Assembly: GCF_000272045.2 (NCBI RefSeq)
Contig: NZ_AJYZ02000041.1
Coordinates: 122,490 to 186,489, forward strand
Direction: 5' to 3'
Source of the DNA: Vibrio crassostreae 9ZC13
Lineage (GTDB): Bacteria > Pseudomonadota > Gammaproteobacteria > Enterobacterales > Vibrionaceae
Length of the DNA stretch: 64,000 bases
A program made the position numbers and the translations under genes. The notes under the pieces were generated by a model. The model did no database searches, was not told the origin of the DNA, and saw nothing but the letters and a program-made list of their open reading frames with translations. Numbering within the stretch: position 1 is the first letter of the stretch; each line of letters opens with the position of its first letter. Positions 27,541-35,386 of this stretch are shown piece after piece.

Positions 27541-28695
27541 TTAGTTCGACCAGTGGAATAGATTTATTGCAATGTAGAGTTGAAATAGATCGTCTATATT
27601 GTTGATATTTAATGATGTTATTTGGTTTATCTTGTCTGTTCGATAGCGTAGCGTATTGCGATGGATATGTAGTTCGTTACAGGTGAGAGCTGAATCACAG
27701 TTCTGCTTTAAATATGTCTTCAAAGTTTTGATCAGTATCCCTTTACTGTCCTGTTGTTGAAGATGTAGGTAAGACTGCTCCAGTTGCTCACGAATCCATG
27801 GATCTTGTAACAGGCTACTCATAATGGCCGGCAGTCGATAGTCTTGATAGAAAAACATGTCTCCGGGGCGGTTACCGACACTGCGCATAGTGAGCTCAGC
27901 GGTATCATATGAGCGTGCTAAACCAGAAAGTCCGGTAAAGTAATCCCCAAGCGCAATCTTGATTTGAAACTTAGCTTCTTTCTTTATTCTTTTGAGTAGC
28001 AATTTCACGCGCTTGGCTTCTGCATCCTTGGACCAGCTGTTCCCTATCAGGGTTATAGGCTTGAGTACCACCACTTCGTTTTGTGAAACAGACAAGATAC
28101 CGACTAAATTATCGCGCTCGGGATATTCAAGTAAATGTACTAATTGCTGTAAGTTTTCCAATGAAGGCGCAGTGTCTCCTATCGGTAACACCTTGACGAT
28201 GGCGGCAATCCGCGGTTGTGCAAGGTCGAGATCCAGACGCTGTGCGATGGATTGCAGTTGCATGTCATTAAGCGTGCTACCTCGGATTAATTGCAATACC
28301 AATTCTTCACGATGCCTCTTATTCCATTCTACTTGAGACATAAGTACAGCTTGTTCAACAATAAGCTCAGCGGTCATCTTCACCAGCTCACCAAAATGAT
28401 GAACTTGCTGCAGTGTCCCAGAAACCCCAATCGCCCCAATGACATTATCCTGAAATAGAATCGGTAAATTAACTCCAGGCTTAACCCCTTTTAGGTGTTC
28501 GGCAGTGGCTTCGTCAATATTAACGACTCGTGATTCGGTGATGGCAAGTACCGCTCCTTCATGTTTTTGGTATAAGCGAGTAGGATCACTGGATCCAATA
28601 ATGCGACCTTTATTATCCATCACATTAATCGAGTGTGGGATGATCTTCATGGTTCGTTCGACAATTTGTTTGGCAATCATTTCGTTCAACTGCAT
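27541..28695 (-). CDS. cdaR: Sugar diacid utilisation regulator, CdaR family
   Basis: Transcription activator of 384 aa. The N-terminal sugar-diacid-recognition domain (about residues 1-135) has QIVERTMKIIPHSINVMDNKGRIIGSSD-like features of CdaR, and the C-terminal PucR-type HTH contains LHIHRNTLRYRTDKINQIT (about 340-360). In E. coli CdaR responds to D-glycerate or D-glucarate and turns on garD, gudPD and garPLRK genes, including garK. Here it is upstream of, and in the same direction as, a GntP permease and GarK, so it is most likely their activator. It is divergent from yacL across 131 bp. Confidence 0.93.
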   Translation of the reverse strand: MQLNEMIAKQIVERTMKIIPHSINVMDNKGRIIGSSDPTRLYQKHEGAVLAITESRVVNIDEATAEHLKGVKPGVNLPILFQDNVIGAIGVSGTLQQVHHFGELVKMTAELIVEQAVLMSQVEWNKRHREELVLQLIRGSTLNDMQLQSIAQRLDLDLAQPRIAAIVKVLPIGDTAPSLENLQQLVHLLEYPERDNLVGILSVSQNEVVVLKPITLIGNSWSKDAEAKRVKLLLKRIKKEAKFQIKIALGDYFTGLSGLARSYDTAELTMRSVGNRPGDMFFYQDYRLPAIMSSLLQDPWIREQLEQSYLHLQQQDSKGILIKTLKTYLKQNCDSALTCNELHIHRNTLRYRTDKINQITSLNINNIDDLFQLYIAINLFHWSN

Positions 28696-28826
28696 AGAGC
28701 CCTCCTCTTCATTGACTGTGTAGGTTGGATCGTAACGATAAATTCGTCAATACGCTCGTTTCTGACAAGACAATGGTATACTCAGAAATAGTATCGCTTG
28801 AGTATTAATGCAGTATAGGTTGAGTT

Positions 28827-29195
28827 ATGGAGTTTGAATTTACTAGAAACACTCTAATGGGTGAATACTATGTGAAATGCAGCATGGGCCATGAGGTTGT
28901 TGGCCGTTGGCTTCAAGAAGAGATCGGTAAAGATAAGCAAAAATTAGATCATGTGATGGCGTTGATTGAGCAATCTCGACAGGACTTGAGCAATGAAGTG
29001 ACGTTGCTTGGCAAAGAGATTAGCCTTGCGATTAATGAAGACGAAGTAACGATTCAAGAAAACGTGTTAGCGCATGAGCAAGAGATGGAAGAGGGCAGTG
29101 AGTTCGACTTCTATAACTGTGAAAGCCAAGCAAGCTGTGGAATCGACGATTTCGAACTGCTCATCGAACGCTGGATGGATTTTTTAGGTTACTAG
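28827..29195 (+). CDS. yacL: UPF0231 family protein YacL
   Basis: A small acidic protein of 122 aa with no assigned function. It matches E. coli YacL in shape and motifs: EF.RN.MGEYYV.CSMGHEVVGRWL near the N-terminus, EEEGS-type acidic segment near residues 90-95, and SCGIDDF near 107-113. E. coli has yacL directly next to acnB; here a 4-kb glycerate module lies between them. Its terminator stem doubles as an NtrC-like site for the next operon. Confidence 0.9.
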   Translation: MEFEFTRNTLMGEYYVKCSMGHEVVGRWLQEEIGKDKQKLDHVMALIEQSRQDLSNEVTLLGKEISLAINEDEVTIQENVLAHEQEMEEGSEFDFYNCESQASCGIDDFELLIERWMDFLGY

Positions 29196-29283
29196 TCCTA
29201 AGACCTATTTGTTAGTCATTCAGAGCTTTGAAGGCTCCGTTGCCCAAAACTGGAGCAATAAGAGCATCGCGCATTAAGATAGT

Positions 29284-29317
29284 GAAAAGGCTGCACCATG
29301 TTGGTGCGGCCTTTTTC
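29284..29317 (+). terminator. Terminator of yacL
   Basis: Stem aaaaggctgcacca (29286-29299 approx.) with tggtgcggcctttt, one internal mismatch, then a T-run (29311-29316). The stem centre is also a consensus NtrC site. Confidence 0.75.
29292..29308. promoter_or_regulatory. NtrC (GlnG) binding site upstream of glnK-amtB
   Basis: TGCACC-ATGTT-GGTGCG fits the enterobacterial NtrC consensus GCACY-N5-RGTGC at all core bases. It lies about 78 bp upstream of the sigma-54 promoter, a usual enhancer distance. The same bases form the stem of the yacL terminator. Confidence 0.8.
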
Positions 29318-29369
29318 GTTATTACGACCTTATTATCTTCATCTTATTTAAAATCAAGCACTTAACTTT

Positions 29370-29386
29370 TTGGCACGCTACTTGGA
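29370..29386 (+). promoter_or_regulatory. Sigma-54 promoter of glnK-amtB
   Basis: TTGGCACGCTACTTGGA matches the sigma-54 consensus TGGCAC-N5-TTGCW at the -24 box fully. The -12 box is TTGG instead of TTGC, with exact spacing (GG to GG, 10 nt). It lies 48 bp before the glnK start. NtrC with nitrogen limitation would activate it. Confidence 0.85.
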
Positions 29387-29424
29387 TTGTAATAAGAGAA
29401 TTAACGGATTAAGTAAGAATTTAA

Positions 29425-29772
<348 letters not shown>

Positions 29773-29799
29773 AGAATTACAAGGACTGGAGACTTTAAT

Positions 29800-31029
29800 A
29801 TGGAACTTACAACAACAGTAACGGAACTGCGTTACGCACTAGACACTTTTTTCTTCCTCATTTCAGGTGCGTTGGTAATGTGGATGGCAGCAGGCTTCGC
29901 GATGTTAGAAGCTGGCCTAGTTCGTTCAAAGAACACCACAGAAATTTTAACTAAGAACATCTGTTTGTACGCAATTGCTTGTACAGCTTTCTTAGTGGTT
30001 GGTTACAACATCATGTATGTCGACAACGGTGAAGGCGGTTGGTTGCCATCATTTGGTACTCTAATTGGTACACAAGGTGAAGGCGCAGATCACTCTCTAG
30101 AATCAGACTTCTTCTTCCAGGTAGTATTCGTTGCAACAGCAATGTCTGTAGTATCTGGTGCGGTTGCTGAGCGTATGAAGCTTTGGTCATTCCTAATCTT
30201 CTCTGTAGTACTAACAGCGTTCATTTACCCTGTTGAAGGTTATTGGACTTGGGGCGGTGGTTTCCTATCAGAAGCGGGTTTCAGTGACTTCGCAGGTTCA
30301 GGTATCGTACACATGGCTGGTGCAGCAGCAGCGTTAGCTGGTGTTCTACTACTCGGTGCTCGTAAAGGTAAATACGGTAAGAACGGTGAAATCTACCCGA
30401 TTCCTGGTTCAAACATGCCACTTGCAACGCTAGGTACATTTATCCTTTGGTTCGGTTGGTTCGGTTTCAACGGCGGTTCTCAACTGATGGTTTCGGATTT
30501 TGAGAACGCAACAGCAGTAGGTCAAATCTTCCTTAACACCAACGCAGCAGCAGCAGCAGGCGCAATTGCAGCACTACTAGTATGTAAAACAACTTGGGGT
30601 AAAGCAGACCTAACAATGATTCTTAACGGCGCGTTAGCTGGCCTAGTAGCAATCACTGCAGACCCTCTATCACCATCACCTCTATTTGCTGTAGCGATTG
30701 GTTCGGTATCTGGTGCATTGGTTGTATTCAGCATCATCGCACTAGATAAAGCTAAGATTGATGATCCAGTAGGTGCTATCTCTGTACATGGTGTATGTGG
30801 TTTCTTCGGTCTAATGGCTGTGCCACTAAGCAACGCTGATGCAACGTTTGGTGCTCAGCTAATGGGGGCAGCAGTCATCTTTGCATGGGTATTCGGTGCC
30901 AGCCTAGCAGTATGGGCGGTGCTTAAAGCAACAATCGGTATCCGAGTAACGGAAGATGAAGAACTTGAAGGTATGGACATGCACGATTGTGGTGTCGGCG
31001 CTTACCCTGAGTTTGTATCAGTAAAATAA
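29800..31029 (+). CDS. amtB: Ammonium transporter AmtB
   Basis: Inner-membrane ammonium channel of 409 aa with 11 expected helices. The pore twin histidines are in the segments GIVHMAGAAAALAG (about residue 170) and SVHGVCGFFG (about 330). Other Amt signatures: AGFAMLEAGLVRSKN near residue 30-44 and FGWFGFNGGS near 217-226. It is preceded by glnK, 27 nt away, with GGAG site. Termination occurs at a very strong hairpin. Confidence 0.97.
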   Translation: MELTTTVTELRYALDTFFFLISGALVMWMAAGFAMLEAGLVRSKNTTEILTKNICLYAIACTAFLVVGYNIMYVDNGEGGWLPSFGTLIGTQGEGADHSLESDFFFQVVFVATAMSVVSGAVAERMKLWSFLIFSVVLTAFIYPVEGYWTWGGGFLSEAGFSDFAGSGIVHMAGAAAALAGVLLLGARKGKYGKNGEIYPIPGSNMPLATLGTFILWFGWFGFNGGSQLMVSDFENATAVGQIFLNTNAAAAAGAIAALLVCKTTWGKADLTMILNGALAGLVAITADPLSPSPLFAVAIGSVSGALVVFSIIALDKAKIDDPVGAISVHGVCGFFGLMAVPLSNADATFGAQLMGAAVIFAWVFGASLAVWAVLKATIGIRVTEDEELEGMDMHDCGVGAYPEFVSVK

Positions 31030-31072
31030 TCAACAGTCGTCGCCTAATCTGAATGGGTTAGGTTGGACAAAG

Positions 31073-31106
31073 AAAGCCCCGCAACTCTTGTTGCGGGGCT
31101 TTGTTG
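31073..31106. terminator. Terminator of amtB
   Basis: 13-bp perfect stem aaagccccgcaac (31073-31085) with gttgcggggcttt (31090-31102), 4-nt loop, then ttgttgt. Confidence 0.9.
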
Positions 31107-31287
31107 TATTTACGGTTGCACAATATATAAACACGAACGTTGAAGTTAGGCTCATTGTTTAAGGGGAACGACAAGACACAAAGTTGAAATGGTTTGTTAC
31201 AAAAGTGAGAGTTTGAATGGTCTGAGTAGACGGATTTTTTGTTGGTCGTCATTGTAATTATGTTAATGATGAATATAATAACGCAAC

Positions 31288-31302
31288 TGATAGACATTAT
31301 CA
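31288..31302. promoter_or_regulatory. Fur box upstream of fbpA
   Basis: TGATAGACATTATCA agrees at 13 of 15 positions with the Fur 7-1-7 motif TGATAATNATTATCA. It lies 23 bp before the fbpA start, so Fur with iron would block transcription of the fbpABC operon. Confidence 0.8.
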
Positions 31303-31324
31303 TTTCGATATAAAGGATTTTACA

Positions 31325-32338
31325 ATGAAGAAACTGCTAACACTTTCAGCTCTAGCGTGTGGTGTAATTGCCCCGACAGCAATGGCTGCGGAAGAAGTAA
31401 ACGTATACTCTTACCGTCAACCTTTCCTTGTTGAGCCAATGTTCAAAGAGTTCACAAAAGAGACTGGTATTAAAGTAAACGTTAAGTTTGCTAAAAAAGG
31501 TTTAGCAGAGAAGTTAGCTCAAGAGGGTGAATACAGCCCAGCTGACGTTGTCTTAACTGTAGATATCAGCCGTCTATCTGAGCTAACTAAACAAGGTCTG
31601 GTTCAATCTGTAGAAAGCGATGTACTTGAAAAGAACATCCCAGCTCAATACCAAGATACAGATAACGAGTGGTTCGCTCTAACAACTCGTACACGTAGCG
31701 TTTATTCTTCACGTGACCGTGTTGGTCGTCTAGGTGAAGAGTTCACTTACGAAGATCTAACTAAGCCTGAATTTAAAGGCAAAATCTGTACTCGTAGTGG
31801 TAAGCACCCATACAATGTTTCTCTAGTATCTTCGATGATTGCTCACAAAGGTGAAGCTGAAACGAAAGAATGGCTAGAAGGCGTAAAAGCAAACCTAGCA
31901 CGTAAGCCTCAAGGTAACGACCGCGCGCAAGTTAAAGCGATTAAAGAAGGTCTATGTGATGTTGCTCTTGGTAACAGCTACTACCTAGGTAAGATGGTTA
32001 ATGATAAAGAGCAAAAAGCTTGGGCTGACTCTGTTTACATTAACTTCCCTAACCAAGAGACTACAGGTACTCACGTAAACATCTCTGGTATGGCAATGGC
32101 TAAATACTCTCCAAATGAAGAGAATGCCGTTAAGCTGATGGAATTCCTATCTGGTGACACAGCACAAAGCATGTACGCAGAAGTGAACTACGAATACCCA
32201 GTGAAAGCAGACGTTAAACCTTCTGAGCTTGTTGCTTCATGGGGCGAGTTCAAAGCGGATACTATTTCTCTAGACGAAATTGCAAACCACCACGCGGCTG
32301 CAATCAAGCTATTAGACGAAGTTAAGTTCGATCTATAA
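31325..32338 (+). CDS. fbpA: Periplasmic ferric-iron-binding protein FbpA
   Basis: Substrate-binding protein of the FbpABC ferric transporter, 337 aa. The signal peptide (residues 1-21, ending PTAMA) is clear. The iron-binding class III motif GNSYYLGKM (about 218-226) provides the transferrin-like paired tyrosines. It carries iron to the FbpBC permease. AAAGGA precedes the start, and a Fur box lies just upstream. A hairpin after the stop would let fbpA be expressed above fbpBC. Confidence 0.95.
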   Translation: MKKLLTLSALACGVIAPTAMAAEEVNVYSYRQPFLVEPMFKEFTKETGIKVNVKFAKKGLAEKLAQEGEYSPADVVLTVDISRLSELTKQGLVQSVESDVLEKNIPAQYQDTDNEWFALTTRTRSVYSSRDRVGRLGEEFTYEDLTKPEFKGKICTRSGKHPYNVSLVSSMIAHKGEAETKEWLEGVKANLARKPQGNDRAQVKAIKEGLCDVALGNSYYLGKMVNDKEQKAWADSVYINFPNQETTGTHVNISGMAMAKYSPNEENAVKLMEFLSGDTAQSMYAEVNYEYPVKADVKPSELVASWGEFKADTISLDEIANHHAAAIKLLDEVKFDL

Positions 32339-32371
32339 TTTATTACGGTAGGCTTCGGCCTAAGTAAAATG

Positions 32372-32410
32372 ACAACCTCAAGTCGCCATTTTGGCTACTT
32401 GGGGTTGTTT
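32372..32410 (+). terminator. Attenuating hairpin between fbpA and fbpB
   Basis: 12-bp stem acaacctcaagt (32372-32383) with acttggggttgt (32397-32408, one G-T pair), then TTGTTATT. It also holds an inner gcca/tggc stem. A partial terminator would raise the ratio of binding protein to permease. Confidence 0.65.
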
Positions 32411-32540
32411 GTTATTGGAAAATCACTTTTTGATACAAAGCACCCCGTTGATCCCTTGAGTTATTAGCATCTCACCTTGAAGTCATTAGAGTATATGGGT
32501 ATAAATAACCCCACCATTAAAAGGATATGAGATGTATTTG

Positions 32541-32552
32541 CAAATGCATTTG
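32541..32552. promoter_or_regulatory. Perfect 12-bp palindrome before fbpB
   Basis: CAAATGCATTTG is fully self-complementary and 31 bp before the fbpB ATG. It may be an operator for a second, internal promoter. It is not a good Fur site. Confidence 0.3.
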
Positions 32553-32582
32553 TGTTTCATTAAGCCTCGTTGTAGTTAGGCG

Positions 32583-34208
32583 ATGAAAGAAAAGAATTAT
32601 TTATGGAACACCAGTAGCGGCATTATTGCTGTATTACTGGTCTTACCGATCTTAGCGATTTTTACGACGGCTGTTGGAGAAACAGATGAGCTATTTTCTC
32701 ATCTGATGTCCACAGTGATGCCTACCTATGCCTACAATACGGTGGTTTTAGTCATAGGAACCATGTTCCTGTCTTTAGTTTTTGGTATTCCGTCGGCTTG
32801 GGTTATGGCAATGTGCCGTGTTCCGGGAGAGCGTGTTTTGCAGTGGGCACTCGTCCTGCCATTAGCAATGCCAGGCTATATTGTTGGCTATATCTTTACC
32901 GATTGGTTCGACTTTGCCGGCCCTGTTCAGGTTCTACTGCGAGATCTTACTGGGTGGGGACCCGGTGAGTATTGGTTCCCGGATATTAGAACCTTATCCG
33001 GCGCTATTATTGTTCTGTCTCTCGTTCTCTATCCTTATGTTTATTTGCTGTGCCGCGCGGCATTTATGGAGCAAAACGTCTCCTTATTACAATCTGCTCG
33101 TTTGCTAAAATGCTCGCCTTGGGAAAGCTTCCGTCGTATCTCCTTACCACTTGTTCGTCCATCAATGGCGGTCGGTTTATCGCTTGTTGCTATGGAGACC
33201 ATCGGTGACTTTGGTACCGTGAGTTACTTTGCGGTAAATACTTTAACGACTGCGGTTTATGATACTTGGCTAGGCTACTCAAGCTTAACGGCAGCTGCGA
33301 AAATATCGGCAATCATGCTGGTTATCGTGATCCTACTGTTGAGCTCAGAGCGATACAGTCGCCGTAAGCAGAAGCTATTCCAGAATCAGTTCAGCAGCCG
33401 CGAAGATTTTCGTTACGACCTTTCTGGTTGGAAAAAATGGCTGGCACTATTCTGGTGCTGGGGATTAGTTTGCGTTGCGTTCTTATTCCCTCTTGGCCAG
33501 CTCATTATTTACGCCTACAAATATTTTGCTCAAAGCTGGACCCCTGAATTCAGAGAATATGCCATCAACAGCCTTTACGTTTCGGTAGCTGCTGCGATTA
33601 TTGGCGTGATTATCGCGATGATTGTTAACTTTAATCAACGCGTTAGTCCGAGTAAGAAAAATCAGGCTTATATGCGTCTCGCTTCGATGGGCTATGCCGT
33701 TCCAGGCACCGTGTTAGCGATTGGGGTGATGGTACCTGTTTTGTTCATGGATCACTTGGTCAATGACATTGCGAAAGTGATGGAGTGGGGGCGACCTGGT
33801 TTGATCTTCTCTGGCTCCATGTTCGCGCTAATTTTTGCCATGGTCGTACGTTTCTCTGCAGTGGCAATTGGCAGTATTGAAAGCAGCTTGAGTAAAGTAT
33901 CCCCTTCATTGGATATGGCCTCAAAAACCATGGGTTGCAATACCAATCAGATGTTACGCCGTGTTCATTTACCTTTGATTAAACGTGGCGCATTGATCGC
34001 TGGCTTACTGGTGTTTATCGAATCAATGAAAGAGTTGAATGCGGCCTTGCTGCTGCGTCCTTTCAACTTCGAAACATTGGCGACTTATGTTTATAACTAT
34101 GCCTCAGATGAGCACCTCGAATTGGCGGCGATGCCTGCTGTATTACTGGTGTTAGTAGGTTTAATTCCTCTGATCATCGTAAACCGTTCTTTGGAGCAGA
34201 AACACTAA
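32583..34208 (+). CDS. fbpB: Ferric-iron ABC transporter permease FbpB
   Basis: Fused two-part inner-membrane permease of 541 aa, each half with about six helices and the EAA-like loop that meets the ATPase (ESFRRISLPLVRPSM in the first half, QMLRRVHLPLIKRG in the second). This double layout is the family standard (FbpB/SfuB/HitB). The ATP-binding gene starts on the last base of its stop (TAATG), so they are coupled. Confidence 0.94.
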   Translation: MKEKNYLWNTSSGIIAVLLVLPILAIFTTAVGETDELFSHLMSTVMPTYAYNTVVLVIGTMFLSLVFGIPSAWVMAMCRVPGERVLQWALVLPLAMPGYIVGYIFTDWFDFAGPVQVLLRDLTGWGPGEYWFPDIRTLSGAIIVLSLVLYPYVYLLCRAAFMEQNVSLLQSARLLKCSPWESFRRISLPLVRPSMAVGLSLVAMETIGDFGTVSYFAVNTLTTAVYDTWLGYSSLTAAAKISAIMLVIVILLLSSERYSRRKQKLFQNQFSSREDFRYDLSGWKKWLALFWCWGLVCVAFLFPLGQLIIYAYKYFAQSWTPEFREYAINSLYVSVAAAIIGVIIAMIVNFNQRVSPSKKNQAYMRLASMGYAVPGTVLAIGVMVPVLFMDHLVNDIAKVMEWGRPGLIFSGSMFALIFAMVVRFSAVAIGSIESSLSKVSPSLDMASKTMGCNTNQMLRRVHLPLIKRGALIAGLLVFIESMKELNAALLLRPFNFETLATYVYNYASDEHLELAAMPAVLLVLVGLIPLIIVNRSLEQKH

Positions 34209-35236
34209 TGAGTTGTGCATTATCAATTAAAGATCTGACTTGTAAGTATGAGTCGCAAACCATCTTGGAAGCGCTCTCGTTAGAAGTTGAGCATGGTGAA
34301 ATTGTTTGTCTTCTTGGTGCAAGTGGTTGCGGGAAAACCACCTTACTTAAGGCGATTGCTGGCCTGCTTCCATTGAGTAGTGGCGTAATGAGTTTAAACT
34401 GTCAAACCATCGATGATGGCGATAATTGGTTGCCACCGGAGCAACGAAATATCGGTATGATTTTCCAAGACTACGCTCTGTTCCCGCACTTGACGGTCAA
34501 CCAGAACGTTGGCTTTGGACTAAAAGAACTCTCAGAGCAGCAAAAGAAAGACAAAGTTCAAGAGATGTTAGAGTTGGTTCACTTAGATGAGTATGGTGAA
34601 CGATACCCGCATCAACTTTCTGGTGGTCAACAGCAGCGTGTTGCGATTGCCCGATCTTTGGCATACAAGCCTGACTTACTGCTGTTAGATGAACCATTCT
34701 CGAACATTGACACTCAAGTTCGTCATGAGCTGATTTCTCAAATTCGTAAGATCTTTAAGAAGCAGGGTGTGACCGCTATTTTTGTGACTCACAGTCGCGA
34801 AGAGGCATTTGCTTTTGCAGATAAGATGGCTGTGATGAACCATGGTGTGATTGAACAGTATGGTTCGGCATCTGAGTTGTATTTCCACCCTTCGAGTAAG
34901 TTTGTTGCAGACTTTTTGGGTGGCGGTAGCTACCTCAATGCACAGCGTATTTCGGAGCATGAATTTGAAACCAGTTTGGGTATGGTTGAAGCCAAACCGC
35001 AAACGGAGATTGAGTTCGGCAATACATGTGAGCTTCTGCTAAGGCCCCAGCATATCCAAGCAAGTTACGAGCAAGATAGTGCTATTTCGGTGCTAGAACA
35101 GCAATTTATGGGTGATCACTGTCGTTATGTAATCGAAGCGCATGGTCAGAAGTTATTAGCAACCTCGTCAGAAGCACTTGAAGTGGGTATGCCGGTCAAC
35201 GTAAAAGTCGATACCAAAGGCGTATTGGCTTTTTAA
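34208..35236 (+). CDS. fbpC: Ferric-iron ABC transporter ATP-binding protein FbpC
   Basis: Cytoplasmic ATPase of 342 aa, energising FbpB. Walker A is GASGCGKTT (about residues 38-46), the ABC signature LSGGQQQR is near 139, Walker B is LLLLDEPFSNID, and the switch His lies in VTHSREEA. The C-terminal domain (about 245-342) is a TOBE-like regulatory part, common in FbpC. It overlaps fbpB by one base. Confidence 0.94.
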   Translation: MSCALSIKDLTCKYESQTILEALSLEVEHGEIVCLLGASGCGKTTLLKAIAGLLPLSSGVMSLNCQTIDDGDNWLPPEQRNIGMIFQDYALFPHLTVNQNVGFGLKELSEQQKKDKVQEMLELVHLDEYGERYPHQLSGGQQQRVAIARSLAYKPDLLLLDEPFSNIDTQVRHELISQIRKIFKKQGVTAIFVTHSREEAFAFADKMAVMNHGVIEQYGSASELYFHPSSKFVADFLGGGSYLNAQRISEHEFETSLGMVEAKPQTEIEFGNTCELLLRPQHIQASYEQDSAISVLEQQFMGDHCRYVIEAHGQKLLATSSEALEVGMPVNVKVDTKGVLAF

Positions 35237-35276
35237 AGAGATATAACGCGATACTAATCGTTACAAGAATCGCGAT

Positions 35277-35310
35277 AAAAAAGCCCAGCACTTTAATCAA
35301 AGTACTGGGC
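35277..35310 (-). terminator. Terminator of the chitin operon mutase
   Basis: On the minus strand, gcccagtacttt and aaagtgctgggc pair (plus strand 35283-35294 and 35299-35310; one G-T), followed by six T. Convergent with fbpC, which has no T-run of its own here. Confidence 0.85.
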
Positions 35311-35386
35311 AAGAGTTCTTCACTTATAGGCTTTAACAAGGCAGTGATTTGTTAAGTCCCATACAAAACTGCTGCACTCTATAAGC

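Noticed and set aside
31058..31303. 81-codon minus-strand frame over the amtB terminator and Fur box
   Set aside because: It crosses a clear terminator hairpin and the Fur site; no start signal; hydrophobic residues come from the AT-rich DNA.
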